Shown here: positions 1-12,402 of the stretch, one piece after another | Layout of the letters: each line of letters begins with the position of its first letter | How positions within the stretch are numbered: the first letter of the stretch is position 1 | Assembly (NCBI RefSeq): GCF_018320785.1 | Contig: NC_054866.1 | Coordinates: 38,355,000-38,418,999, forward strand | DNA length: 64,000 nucleotides | Direction of reading: 5' to 3' | Source: Cheilinus undulatus | Lineage: Eukaryota; Chordata; Actinopteri; Labriformes; Labridae | Program-made: the position numbers and the translations under genes | Notes under the pieces: model-generated | What the model saw: only the letters and a program-made list of their open reading frames with translations | What the model was told of the DNA's origin: nothing | Database searches by the model: none

Positions 1-19
1 AAATTGCACAAATCATTCA

Positions 20-700
20 AAACGATTGACGACTCGGTTTAAGAATGATAGCAGAAATAGTCTCCATTGATAAAGAGACAGTACGGCATATTTTGCATGA
101 AAGTTTGAACATGACAAAAGTGTTTACCGAATTTTTTCAAAACGTCTGACACCTGATCAAAGGTAAAAATACAAGCACATTTGTAGAGACATTTTGGAAC
201 AAACTGAAAGACACCACATATTTTAAAAGTAGTGATAACATGCTATGAAACTTCCAATACAATCCTGAGATAAAACCAAAGTAGTGCATTTGAAAGCACC
301 ACCTTCGCCAGAGATGAAGAAAGCCAGGCACAGCAAGTCCATGTGGGTTGTTTTCTTTGACAGTAATTGTATAATTTTGCAGGAGTGGTTCCAGAAAGGT
401 TGATAGTGAATCAACACTGTTGTGGAGCAGTAAATCATCAGTTGTGGAAGAATGGTTTTATTCTTCATTAAGGCAACATGCCAACTCACTGCGCTCTCGT
501 TAAAGCAGTGTCTGACCCAAAAACAAATCACAGTACTTGATCATGATCTAGACCTGTAGGACTTTTTCCTGAGACCAAATCTGTTCTCAGAAGAACACGT
601 TTAGTCTGTGTCAGAAGTTAGGAAAGGACCACGGAGGTTCTGAGACAGAAGAAGACCTACTGCACTGCTTTGACACTAAAAAATGTTTATGTTTAATTGT
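20..700 (+). mobile_element. Mariner-like transposase relic
   Basis: Broken + strand reading frames match the animal mariner type of transposase. They include a helix-turn-helix stretch (KETVRHILHESLNMTK), a piece like FQYNPEIK before the second catalytic region, and an APPSPRMKKARQSKS-like stretch near 295-340. The frame is lost many times by stops and shifts, so it is a dead copy. The left end lies at or beyond the window edge. No clean terminal repeats were found, so the right boundary is approximate. Confidence 0.65.
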
Positions 701-2680
701 ATTACAGCATTAGTCTTGTTTTTTAATAGTCATATCTTGTATATTACTATTGGCACAATGCAACACATTTGCTCAAAACTAAATTTTTCTAAAGTTCATA
801 TTGAGACATATTTCCCACCATCACATCAACATCATAATGTCTGTCAAAGACATCTGAAAAATAAACAGCTGCAGACTAACTGAGAGAGAGGACATTAAAT
901 GTTAGATTCATTCATGTTAGTCAGCTTTTTTTGAGTTTTCAGATTGTACAGGGACTCTAGAGTAACTTCAATAAATTTCTAAATCATGTCAGTGTTGTTT
1001 TCTACTTGTAAAACATATTTTTTTTTGTGTGTTCACAGGTTTACTACCGGAGGTAAGAAACATAATTTCCTCAGTTTGTGATTCATCTCTGTGTCATGAG
1101 TCCTGGCCACTAATCAGCTGTGTTAAAGCTACCCTAATGGCATGAACATTAATACTGACCCTAAAAAGAAGTCTTCTGTCTGTACAGTGTTATGTTTGAC
1201 AGCTAATGTTGATTTAATCTCAGTCTTTTGATTTATATGGCTAACACTCATATAATTTCAGGCCATTGTCATGACAATTGTCATGACCATGCAGAGTTTC
1301 CTCTGTAAATGGAGACTAATGTCCTATTTGCATGACAATAGTTTTACCTTGGGACCTCTGGTAATTTGTAATAGTTGCGCAGGATGTCTGTGTTTTTAAT
1401 CTTGTGCAAATCGACCATGTCTGTAATTTAGGGTGGTAATTATATTTATTTTATGGTCCTTACTGTTTTTGTTCGGCCTTTTTCTTAATAAAAATAATAA
1501 TAATTCAGTCAGGACCACTTTGTGAAGAAACACACATGATTTGCGCTTTATACATCTTCTCTGTATTATCAGCTATTAATTTGCTCTCATTGCTGTCATT
1601 TAAATTTGGCGGTGTGGCTGCCTATGTGGAGAGCATTAAGCGGGAACAGCACACGCTCCTGTTCTTCCTGTGCTTACAAGGAAAGCCTGAGGCATAGAGA
1701 GAAGCAGCAAAAACCCAAAGCAGAGCAGGCATCAGTGACAACAGAATGACATTGGTTATGTCAGATAAAGCATAGAGGAGGAGCTGGGGTGGAGGAGGGT
1801 GGCAAAAAGCAGCTCAGAGGGAGAAGCAAAGCATGGTCAGGCTACAGCAGTTTAAATATGGCAGCATGAGGGCAATTAGAGGATAGTGTGCTTGTTGCGA
1901 AGCAGCCGTCAGCTGATGAGGGCTTGCATGAGGTTAGCTGATTTTAATTAAATGGCAGCACTCGACTCCATGGCCTGTCTGAACTAAGGTTGTATGCTCA
2001 ATTAGAGGCTGCATTGGAGATTATCAGTGTTTTGACACATATGTTATAAACAGCGATTCTCTTTTAGTTAATTCAGCTTATGTGTATAAATTGATTTATT
2101 GTACTCATTTTTTAAACCCTGCTTTCCAAATGTACATGTGCACACTGCTGCTCTCTTCATACGCACAGGCCTTCTTATCTGCTTCCTACTGTTGCTCTTT
2201 GCAAGTGTGTGATCTTTTATTAGTATTAATTTCCATGCCTTTCATGTATGACACAATTTACTGTTTGAAACGTGGTTAGGCTGTAACTGCTGATCTGCAC
2301 TAGGAGGCTAACAATCCCAAATTTATAGAGAGCAGAATAACATCAACATCAGCTACATAAAAACTGTTAAAAGTAACAGGAGAGGCTCATATTTAACATT
2401 AGACGTCTACCTTTCTATACATTAACAGGAGAGATGCTCGGCTCTCACTCTCTTCCTCTGTCTGATCAGCTGTAGATAGGTGACTAATGCAACCTTGATG
2501 CATAATGGAAGAGCTGCAGGAAATATTACACCTAGAAAAGGGAGTCTCTAGCGCTTCAGCCCTTCCACAGCTGGAGGTCGGTGCACACAGAAGGGACTAG
2601 TTATGTATAAAGGGGTTTCAATGGAAATCCAAGGAAGAAACTGGAGCACACAAATCACTTAGTGCAGTTTAATCAGGTGC
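701..2680. other. Intergenic, no gene recognised
   Basis: Only short random reading frames and AT-rich sequence are seen. A perfect 20-bp palindrome lies at 1268-1287. A G-rich stretch around 1650-1850 has no clear coding potential. I see no exon with plausible splice sites and protein similarity. Confidence 0.5.
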
Positions 2681-2724
2681 AGAAGACTAATGTTTTGACG
2701 CGCACTGCGTCCTCATCAGAGTCA

Positions 2725-3455
2725 AACTGACTGTGTTTGTCTGCTTACCCTCAAACTGGGATGACAGCACATTTTTCACAAACTTTTTTGCTCCTATATC
2801 CAATATAGATACACACCATCTTAAACTAGCAGGAGATATGAACTGCGTGTTGTCACCCTCTTTGGACCATAGCTCGCCTAAAACTGTGGCTCCATCCAGG
2901 GCAGCAACGACAATTCAGATGTTCCTTGACACTTATGGGATGGTTGATCCCTGGCGTTTTAGAAATCCTAAGAGCAGTAACTATTCCTTTTACTCACCTG
3001 TCCACAAAACATATTCTCGCATAGATTATTTTTTTCTAGACAGTAATCTGCTTCCAATAGTTACAGAATGTGAATATCAAGCAATAGTAATTTCAGATCA
3101 TGCTCCATTATTGACTACTTTATGCATACCAACTAAATATTCTAACTTGGCGCTTCAATACACTACTCCTCTCTGATATAAAGTTTGTCAAATTTATTTC
3201 AGCTGAAATATTAGAGAATATTTAGCATGTAACCAAACCCCAGGAATGTCTTCTGCAATAATTTGGGAATCAATGAAAGCTTACCTTTGGGGATAGATCA
3301 TATCATACAGTGCCCAAAATAAAAAAATCCCAAAAATGAATGCTGCAAAAATACGAACCAAAGACATCCTAAAAATGGATAGAACATTTGCCCACTCTTC
3401 ATCACCGGACCTATTTAAACAGCGAGTACTTGTTCAAACTGAAGTTAATCTTTTG
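2725..3455 (+). mobile_element. L1-like LINE endonuclease fragment
   Basis: An open frame at 2733-3176 (147 aa) is the C-terminal half of an APE-type endonuclease of an L1-clade non-LTR retrotransposon. Visible marks are the GDMNCV core (family GDFN), the DPWRF motif, the YSRIDYFF motif and the catalytic SDHAP box. Downstream, frames shifted by indels continue into the linker that follows in L1 ORF2 (ISAEILE, TPGMSSAIIWES). The similarity stops near 3455, where other sequence is inserted. No reverse transcriptase follows, so the copy is truncated and dead. Confidence 0.8.
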
Positions 3456-3710
3456 TCCACTAAACATGCTGAATAAATAAATCAAGACATAGGGAACAGA
3501 CAGGAAAGATCCTAGCACATCAGCTGCGACAAAAGAATGCAGAACAAGCCATAATAACTTGCTCATCTGTCTGTCTTGTCCAGCATTGTCAGTGCCCATA
3601 TGAGAGAAAAGACAGCAGAACAGTAAATAACCTACGTTTGTAAATGACAGCAAACGTGTTACTGACACGTGATTGTTTTAAAAATGGATTTCCTTTTTTA
3701 AATATATATT

Positions 3711-3866
3711 TTTGGGCTTTTTAGTGCCTTTATTGGCTAGAGGAGGACAGTGGATAGAGTTGGAAATGGGATGAGACATGCGGCAAAGGACTACAGACCG
3801 GATTCGAACCCGGGCCGCCCGCATACATGGGTAGTGCTTTAGACATCTAGGCCATCTGTGCACCAA
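3711..3866 (-). mobile_element. tRNA-like SINE, copy 1
   Basis: On the minus strand this repeat carries a good RNA polymerase III B box: GGTTCGAATC, the complement of 3801-3810. This is followed by a region ending in a T-rich stretch that includes the common fish repeat text around GCCTTTATTGG. Related copies lie at 13536-13645 and 51916-52092. It sits in or beside the L1 fragment. Naming the exact SINE family would need a repeat library. Confidence 0.6.
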
Positions 3867-3899
3867 TATGGGTACTTAAAGAGGGTCAGAAATAGATGG

Positions 3900-5000
3900 A
3901 CTTCTAACATGAATGGAGATTTAATTGAAAGAGCTGTTGAGTAAGAGTTAGACAAACTCTATTCTAGCACTGATAACCTATTCAGTACAAGAGGATTAGT
4001 TCAAACATTTACGAATAGACCTACATGACTTAGCATTTTTGACTCTCAGTTATATAAGACACATTTTCCACTCATGTATTTTCTTACCAATTAAAAAATA
4101 GATTGAAATGTCATCTCATGAGCCAAGTGTCTATACCCCTATTATCTGAGTACCCTGAGAAGTTAAACTTAGACTCCTGCCTTACATTTGAACAAAGGAG
4201 AGCTACAAATTCAACCTATTAAACAGCCTTCTAAACAGCTTTAACCTTAGCCTTGTGAGTTTACCGATATTTTAAAACTGTGTGGTCAGGTGATCCTTCG
4301 GCTCATTAATGCTCATTATCTCCTCAGCTCTTGCTTTGTCTGTTGCTGCTTCAATAACTCACACAATCCTTCAGCTCTCTGTTGGCAGAGAACTCACTTC
4401 TCTCGTCTTTCTTTCTCTTGAAGATCATCCCCAAATGAGGTAGACATAGACAGCTTTCCAGTGCAGCTTTAGTGTCCTGTTGACTCATTAATGAAATCAA
4501 GATAAAGTTCACCTTGATCTAATTTTCATTGTCATTCAGGAACATTTATCATTATAACTTGTTGTTAATGATACTAACACTGTATCTGCTACACTATCCA
4601 ACACATTCAGAGACTCTTTTATTCTCCTTTGTTGTGTGTGCTGATTTAGCTACTTCATACTCAATGATGTTGAGTGCTGGAAATGTTTTTAATGTTTGCT
4701 TTGTTTTGATCAATGAAGAACAAGGACAGAGTTTTATGTTTTTATCATCTATTTTTATAGAAACCAGGAACTCAACTTGACTGGTAAGTCTCTAAAGGTT
4801 TATGCTTTGAGACAAACAAAACTTTTACAATCATAATCACAACAATAAAAATAATAATAATAAATACATCTGATGAAGTGTCTGACACAATAAGGTAATA
4901 GTTTAACTTAAGAACTACCTATTCATTTAACATTGTTAGTATACCATTGGGTATTCTCACAAAAATAAAGCTAGCTGTAGATCTGAACTTTGCTTACTGT
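3900..5000. other. Intergenic, no gene recognised
   Basis: AT-rich sequence without a supported exon. The short open frame at 4529-4780 has no recognisable domain and no splice context, so I treat it as chance. Confidence 0.45.
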
Positions 5001-5013
5001 TGTATTTTAAATA

Positions 5014-5800
5014 GGGCTGTCAAGATTGATTGAGTTAATTGTGATTAATCAAGGTCTACAATTAGCAGATTAATTAAAAAAAACTGGATTAATCACATGA
5101 GTTATTGTTCCTTAAAACACACTCTGGTTAAGCCATGTCAGCCACAGCGATGTAAAATAAGTCCACGACTGCACCTTAATGCCCCATTTCACTGTGAAAG
5201 ATTCTGACAGCCAAAAGTAATCTGGACCTTGTGTTATCGAACATTTACTCTTTACCGTAGCCTCATATCCTTTTCAATCCATAACATGTTCCTTTTTCCG
5301 TAGTTAAGTTCATGCCATAATCCTCTACCTGTTAAAGCAGGCCAGTATCCAAACAGGAAGTTGAGTACCTTTAGATTAAGACAGCAGGCAAATTCAAAAG
5401 GATACAAAAGAGTAATCTTTTGACAGCCACAATTTGAAGTGTTTAATACCTTTTACAGATTTCTTTACAGTCATGTTTGCATTCTTTATAACTCCTGAAA
5501 CAATCACAAAGCTCATTTTTTATTTCATATTTCAACAACTTTAGTTCTTATGGACTGTGATGGGTAACCTTTCCTGTGTTCTTGCTATGTTGTATCCTGT
5601 GTCCACACATTTAAGATGATTGACTAGTTTCTATTTATAGCTTTCACATGATGTCACACACTTATGGGACCACCCCCTGCTGCTGTACACATCCGAGAGG
5701 TTGAGGGTAGTGCTGTACAGTTAATCTAAACACAACTGCGATTATAATGTCAGGCAGTGCAATAACGTAATTGCATAAAAGGCTGCAGTTAAGTTTACAA
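5014..5800. mobile_element. hAT-like end fragments
   Basis: The left edge TAGGGCTGTCAAGATTGATT, followed by runs of ATTAATC, is the usual terminus of fish BED-type hAT elements. A second piece near 5715-5790, with GATTAT and GTAATTGCATAA words, resembles the same kind of terminus. No transposase frame or target duplication could be read, so the limits are uncertain. Confidence 0.4.
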
Positions 5801-6529
5801 TAGTGCCGCTATTGACCTTTATCGACCTTTCTTTCCAAAAAAGAATAAACTTTTCTGGAAAATATCATTAATTTGAAAGCAGTACTGTAAAAAAAACTTT
5901 TGGTTGGATTTTTTACTCAATATTTGTATGTTTTGAGTGAGGAATACACACTTCAAAACTCTCATTATACTATACATATTTATTACCAAAGAAGTAGACT
6001 CATGATACCATTTATGTTATATATAATGCAATCTTAAAATGTAATATTGTCCAGTATAATTGCACATCATCACCAAATCGTGCCGCTTTAGTTGAGAGTC
6101 TCAGTTACCACCACCTATGTACCGGCAACCAGTGTTAAACATGGCACAGAAAGTAAGGCAATGTGTGTTTAGTAGATTATTTCTTTGTTGTTACAATGCT
6201 TCTTGGCAATAAATCTTATACTGTTGAAAAGCCTATTTCCCCTTTAAATGGTGCCACATTTGTAAGAAACACATCTGTGGGATGAGCAGCAAAAGGTATG
6301 TGGGTTGCCCCCATAAAAATTTGACAGCTCTTCCCTGCCAAAGCTAAACAGCTTACTTTGCTGTTGACTCTTGTTTTAAGCTGCTGGTAACCCCAGGTGC
6401 TGACAATGGGGTGCCCAATTATCACCTGATTGTCTGCATCATTGAGCATGGGCCCTGCTACAGTGGTAGGTGCCAAACCAAACCAAAACAAAGTTGTATC
6501 ATTTTTTGGAGTGAGCCCTACGTAATACT

Positions 6530-7636
6530 AGGACCCGATGAATTTTGTTTTTTTTCCATTTTTAATGTTTTAATTTCTGTTCTGTTTTTTAACCTTTCCA
6601 CTAATTTTATCATAAAAAGAGTGTCCTGTTTATGTAAATGAATAAAATGTTCACTAATTAAATAGAAATAACGTTAAATTTATTGAAAAAGGGCCACAGT
6701 TGGCCCAGGAGCTGTTGTTTTGATAACCCTGATATAAAATAATTATAACCAGTGTAACAGTCAGATATTTTCAACATTTTAAGACACATCCACATGTATA
6801 ATCACACTGGGTCCTAACTGTTGTTTATAATGTAAATGAAGAAATCCTTCTGCTCTCTCAAACACAGAGTGATAGTAACTTAATAAGAAGTAACAAAGTT
6901 AAATGGTTAAAAGTAAACCTGTTACTTAAACTTTTCTTTACTCTCACAGTCTGTAACAGTCCATGCAGTTTGATGCTGCACTGTGTTTTACTCCTAACAG
7001 TTCTCTCCTCATCTCTCTCCATACATTGCTGTTTGTCCGTCTACCTCATATCAGACCGCTACGATAACGCAGACACGCATTGGCTCATTAAGCAACCAAA
7101 GGGAACTACAGAATTTACAGGAGGAATTATTAAGCTAATTGTTACTCAAATCTAACATCATTTACACTATGGGACTTCGTAAAATCTCGAGTCTGTCCGA
7201 CTCGAATTTGAAGCCTCTGAGGGGTGAGTAGGCCCTCAAGTTGTGACTTCAGCTGTGTGCCTCGCGCACAGACACACCTCTCTCTCTCCGTGACTCTCTG
7301 GTGTGGTGAGGTAAAATAATTCGAAGCACAGTGAGTTTTCTTGTAGATGCAACATTATGTCGCCCTGTACTGTCCCATGTTGAGCTACGTGATGTTTGCC
7401 GGTGTTTCGTGCAGCTGCTTTTACATGCTTTGTATTGTTTAGGAGGGAGCGGGGTGAGTGTTTGTTGTTCCCCTGGAACATATTCTCCAGATATACGTTA
7501 CTCTTTCTAAAAAAACACATTTTAGTCAAATTCATTCAATTTCTGCAATATCCACGTTAAGTAGTTGATTCTGTTTTTATTGGCCAATTCCGCAATTCCG
7601 TCCACAATTCCGTTAACGTGGAAATCATAGGGACCT
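6530..7636 (+). mobile_element. Non-autonomous hAT element, copy 1
   Basis: This region is the diverged sister of the intact element at 50932-51707, in the same orientation. It starts AGGACCCGATGAATTTTG and ends in ATCATAGGGACCT, so the ends are inverted as in the sister. Long stretches match base for base, for example CACATGTATAATCACACTGG and the run of GAGTGATAGTAACTTAA. About 350 bp at roughly 7030-7385 is absent from the sister: either an insertion here or a deletion there. The flanking 8-mers (GTAATACT and ATAACACC) no longer match well. No transposase is encoded. Confidence 0.7.
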
Positions 7637-7639
7637 ATA

Positions 7640-8270
7640 ACACCGTCTCCAAACTGAAGGCCATGTTCCATATAATGGGGGCTGTCAGAGACAGGCTGCG
7701 ACGCGGGCGTCCCAAGAAGATAAACACCCCAAGATGACTGTTTCCTCACCCTTTCAGCACTTGGAAGTGTTGGCTGTCTTTTACAGATTTGCAGTCAAAG
7801 TTTCTGCCCGGACATTCCTTACCAGACTGCAACAGACTTGTCATCACTGGAGGAATCTTAATGCAGAGAGATATCGAGATGAGATTCTGCAACCAGTGGC
7901 AAATCCATATCTCTACAGTATGGGACTGCACTGTATCCTCCAAGATGACAACAGACAGCCCCACAGTGTGGGGTTTATCAGGGACTACAGCCACAATTTG
8001 GGAGTGGAGAGGATGGATGTACTATTCATATCAGAGTGACCAGCACAACCACATTGGCTGACTTTTGACAAAAGCTGGTTGAAGAATGGGGTGCCATCCC
8101 ACGGCAGTGTGACCAGCAGTGTAAGGAGGAGGTGTCAGGCTGTTGTGACTGTGTATAGTTCTCCCACACGCTACTGAAGCTCCTGTTCATTAAATGAAAA
8201 AATGTTAAATTGCCAACATGTTTTGTTTCAGACTTCAATCATCCAGTCTACTAAACAACACCAAACAAGA
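7640..8270 (+). mobile_element. Tc1-like transposase relic
   Basis: Frames near 7690-7850 match the Tc1 helix-turn-helix region (RDRLRRGRP-like, then a LTLSAL-like piece). After an internal deletion, the DDE part follows (RYRDEILQPVANPYL, then QDDNRQPHS in place of the family QDNARPHT). The C-terminal piece is also visible (LVEEWGAIPRQC). The frame changes several times, so it is inactive. It abuts the hAT-like copy just upstream. Confidence 0.7.
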
Positions 8271-9195
8271 GTCAATTGCAGAATAAGCTGTTTGGCATTG
8301 GCTAAGCCTTTTTTGCCCTCCATTGCGGTCACATGATTGAAAGGCACCCCAATTTATTTACTCCCATTAATCATTGAGCTGGAGAAAGATGAGTGTGATT
8401 TGGACATAGAGAAAAACATTTTTCCAATGGCTTCGTTGTAACTAACTGATCTTTATCTTTGCTTGTCTTTGCACATCCACAGCACTCAAGCACATGCAGC
8501 TCTGAATGGGTCATCATGTTTCAACCTGACTGATTATATCTGTTGCAAGCGACAACAGATTGAGCTGCCTTTGAGCACTGCAGGTATGACAAGCGGGCGG
8601 TTTTGTGTGTGTGTGCTGCTTACATATGAAAATTGTTATCTGGTATCAAAGTGGAGCTCACCAATTACATTGTTTTCGACTGCAATGAAGATAAAACATC
8701 AAGCATTGAAGGAGGTCTTTTTTCATGTCTGGAAAATGTGCGAGCAGGCAGACTATCCAGTGTAGACATTAACTCATTGAAGAAGACCTGGAGGGACAAC
8801 GGCCTTGAGATAAAGGAATAATCATGTTTTTGTTCAGACCTTCTCAGAAGAGTCTGATTTAAGAGAAGTCCAACTGCACAGTGCAGTGTTAACTCTATGC
8901 CACATCCACTTGTACATATAAAGATTTCCCAATGTCCTGAATCTTTACCATATATTTTAGGTAAAATCTCCCATAAGTAACAGTAAGCACCATTCAAATA
9001 GCTAGTTATTGGAGACCTCTGAGGTTAAACAATATTTATTTTTAGTAATCCAGTTCAACTGTTAAGTAACTTAACACAAGTCTGGTTTAAAACTCAAATG
9101 TGATTCACTGTATAACTCTCCATAATGCAGTTTCATAACAGAATAACAGAATTCATAGTCTTTACAGCTCTTATGATATAAGATAGACTTTAGTA
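8271..9195. other. Intergenic, no gene recognised
   Basis: Overlapping short frames on both strands at 8463-8997 show no domain, repeat or splice context. I see nothing that can be supported as a gene. Confidence 0.45.
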
Positions 9196-9199
9196 TTAA

Positions 9200-10390
9200 A
9201 CCCTTTACTCAGTACTTAGTTGAAGCACCTTGGGCAGCAATTACAGCCTCAAGTGTTATTGAATACAAAGACACAACAAGCTTTGCACACCTGGATTTGG
9301 GGATTTTCTGCCACTCTTCTTTGTAAATCCTTTCAAGCTAGGTCAGGTTGGAAGGAGACTGTCTGTGGACAGCCACTTTCAGGTCTCTCTACTGATGTTC
9401 AGTAGAGTTCAAGAATTGTTCGTAAGCCACTCATGTGTTGTCTTGGCTGGTTACTAAGGACCATTGTCTTGTTGGAAGGTGAACCTTCGGCCCAGTCTGA
9501 GGTCCTAAGCGTTGCCAAAGAGATTTTCATTGAGGATATCGCTCTACTTTGCTCTATTCAGCTTTCCCTAAGTTCTGACCAGTTTCCCAGTCCCTGCTGC
9601 TGAAAGACACCCCCACAGCAGGCTGCCACCACCATGCTTTACTGTTGGAGATGATTGGTGCCTGGTTTCCTCCAGACATAACGTTTAGAATTGAGGCCTA
9701 ACAGTTCAATCTTGGTTGTCATCAGACCAGAGGATCTTGTTTCTCATAGGCTACAAGTCCTTTAGGTGCTTTTTTGCAAACTCCATATGGGCTTTCATGT
9801 ACACTGAGAAGAGGATTCTGTCTCGCCACTCTTCCCAGATTGGTGGAGGGCTGTGGTGATGGTTGTTCTTCTGTCTTGTCCCATCTTCACACAGGATCTC
9901 TGGAGCTCAATCAGAGTGATGATCAGGTTCTCGGTCATCTCTATTACCAAGGCCCTCCCCCCCGATTGCTTAGTTTGGCCAGACGACCAGCTTTCTGAAG
10001 AGTCACGGTTGTGTCAAACTTCTTCTGTTTGAGAATTATAAAGGCCACTGTGCTCTTGAGAACCTTCAGTGCAGCAGATTTTTTGTAGCCTTTCCCAGAT
10101 CTCTGCCTTGCAAAGATCCTGTCTCTGAGCTCTGAGGGAGCTCCTCTGACCTCATAGCTTGTTTTTTTCTCTGATATGCTTTGTTTCTGTGAGACCCCTT
10201 ATAGAGAGGTGTGTGCCTTTCCAAATTATGTCCAAAACAAGCACACTAACACAGCTGTGGGTAACTTCCACTGGTAATCTGAATACTCCAGATACTCCTG
10301 ATAATGATTACAGACAACAACTTTATTCCTGCAGTCGAAGTAAACAGAAACTCCAAGACCGTGTGCATACAGTCAAAGCACACTAAATCA
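9200..10390 (-). mobile_element. Tc1-like transposon relic (minus)
   Basis: Read on the minus strand, this region carries a broken Tc1-family transposase. The order is the HTH region (ELRDRIFARQRSGKGYKKSA), then LIELQRS..RRTTITTALHQSG, then the part around the first catalytic Asp ([19 protein letters not shown]). A C-terminal flank reaches down to about 9200. Stops and shifts are frequent. The + strand ORFs here (9220-9405, 9774-9998, 10159-10386) are shadows of it. Terminal repeats are not clear. Confidence 0.75.
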
Positions 10391-11109
10391 TTTATGGATT
10401 ATAGTGAAAAAACAATGAACTTATTATTTTATTTCACGCGAAGTCTGACTGTCTGATTGAATTAATTCCCGGATTCATCTGTGCCTTGTTTTCATTTCCT
10501 ATCTGCCCCCAAGTAGTGTTCTGCCACAGTGAACTCACTTTTGGCTGATATCCCGAATGAAAGCTTCTTCCAAAAAGACACTCCTGTGTTTATTTTATTA
10601 ATCACAGTGTTAGTGCCTGAATTCACAGGACAACATCATCAGTCTCATGGGGAAAAAAATGCATTTCACCGTTACAAATGTATCTAAAGCTGCTTTGGTT
10701 AAAACTAATTTTAAAACCAGGTAGGTGATGGAGAAGGGTAAAAGAAAACAATGTTAATTGTCTGTATAGATATGCTTGCACTTATTTTCCTCCCCACAAA
10801 CAGCTGCCACATGTCCGGATGTTATTCTGAAAATTTCAAGAAAATTTCAGTGCTGCCTGCACCTGAAATCTTACAATATTATGCTCATAATTTAAATGCA
10901 TCATTACAGTTGGGACTCAAAAATTGCTCCATATTTTTTAAAAATTTGAACAGTTGGTACAGTCATCAACTGAACAAAACTGGCATTTTGATTGCAATCT
11001 TCTATGCAGAAATCGCGTCCTGCTGCCCAGCTGGAGTTTTCTGCTGTGTTGTGACATCATCTGCAAAGAAGCTATAGAAGCTATGAGGGTAGTTTTTGCC
11101 TTAATATCA

Positions 11110-11285
11110 GTATCAGAGAGATGTTCCTGGTTTGAATCCCAATAAGACAGGGCCTTTCTCTGTGGAGCTTGTATGTTGTCCTTGTGCATGTGTGGGTTCT
11201 CCCTGGGTACTGAAGCTTTGCAAAATGGGTCTGTCTGAAGACAAACATGGAGTCTGGCCAGTCCTTTGGCTTGGCAAGGTTTAAG
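11110..11285. repeat. Dispersed fish repeat fragment
   Basis: It contains a B-box-like word (GGTTTGAATCC) and the phrase GGGCCTTTCTCTGTGGAG, both seen in a widespread fish repeat. Its tail (GTCTGTCTGAAGACAAACATGG, split here as GTCTGTCTGAAG and ACAAACATGG) is similar to 28813-28868, which shares TCTGGCCA and GGCAAGGTT-like words. The shared tail supports a dispersed repeat rather than unique sequence. Confidence 0.5.
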
Positions 11286-11432
11286 TGTGTGAACATTTTC
11301 TAACTTAAATCTTTGAGGTTTGAATGGAAAGTAAAGGACATGCCTGCTACTGTCTGACGCCTTTACTGTCTACTGACAACAACAGAAAAGTGCTTTATAA
11401 ATGTCAAATCCCTGGGCTGCAGGTCATGGAAA

Positions 11433-11774
11433 TTAACTCTTATCACAAGGCTGTTGCCCAGGACAAGTGTTATTATTACTGTGTGACATGGTAATGAGAT
11501 CTACCAAGAAGGCCTGAGCCCCTCCCTGAGGCTCTGTGGGCTGCAGGTCAGCTCCTATCTCTGTGATGTTCTCACACAGCAGCAGCAGCTGTGTGCACAC
11601 TGTTTCCCACCCTTTGCACTCTGGGAAGACAAGAAAATCTTTTGTATCAAAGAGGGTGTTGTCTTGAGGGGTTTTTGTACAGTAAGTGGGCCAATCTTTG
11701 AGCACGTACAAAACATCATCCCCATTAATCTGACTGTCTTGGCCAGACGCTGCATCATTTCCTTCACACATCAT
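11433..11774 (-). other. Unexplained minus-strand open frame
   Basis: A 113-residue frame on the minus strand, opposite to all neighbouring genes, lies about 630 bp upstream of the galaxin-like gene. Its composition looks protein-like: Trp, Cys and Pro are spread out, and it is less biased than the low-complexity shadows nearby. It has one possible N-glycosylation site (NIT). I recognise no domain, signal peptide or repeat, and I saw no convincing partner exon. It could be an exon of an unrecognised gene, a retrogene fragment or chance. Confidence 0.2.
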
Positions 11775-12402
11775 TCATGTCTACACCCTCTGCACATTTC
11801 TAAACCAAACCTTTCTCCCTGGTCTGCATGAACTAAACCATCTTATATCATCACCTCTCTGTTTAGATCCAGGTAACGCTGCCCCCTCAGTGCCTGGCCC
11901 TGATACACATGTCTCCTGTGCTGAGTGGAAGCCCTCATATCAAGTAATGTAATACTGACTTTTTCTCCTTTATCTGCTCAGGTGAGCGGAAACTTATTTT
12001 TTGTCTTTATGCAGGCTGTAAAATGAATATGTTTTTTCAGCAAAAACATTGTTAAGAGGACCGTTTTCATTTGCAAAGGGCCTGATATAAATTCAAGCTG
12101 AAAAAAACACTTGCTGCTTTCGGGTAGCTACGCTGAAGAAGGAGCTCAAAGCTCCACCCAGCGCCTTTTATAGAGCAAGTGAGGATGTTCAGAGTCTAAA
12201 GGACAAAAGTTCTGCTAATGTTAGCGTCGTATACGCTAACTGCATTTAGATAAGAATGATGCAAAAATGCACTGGTAAGACAACAACTTCAAATTTTTGT
12301 AGAAGTTAGAATTTGTGTTTGTTTTTTGTTTTTTTTTCCTCCTGTTTTCAGCCACAAATTTATTAAATGTATATTTTTATGTTCCTGTCTTTGCTTTAAA
12401 GG

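Noticed and set aside
3801..3810. A tRNA gene at the B-box word
   Set aside because: No cloverleaf or anticodon arm can be drawn around it. The word recurs with the same flanks elsewhere, which fits a SINE.
8463..8997. Overlapping 100-110 aa frames on both strands
   Set aside because: No domain, no splice partners and no composition typical of protein. The frames overlap each other on opposite strands.
9774..9998. Plus-strand frame with Leu-rich product
   Set aside because: It is a shadow of the minus-strand Tc1 transposase relic at 9200-10390.
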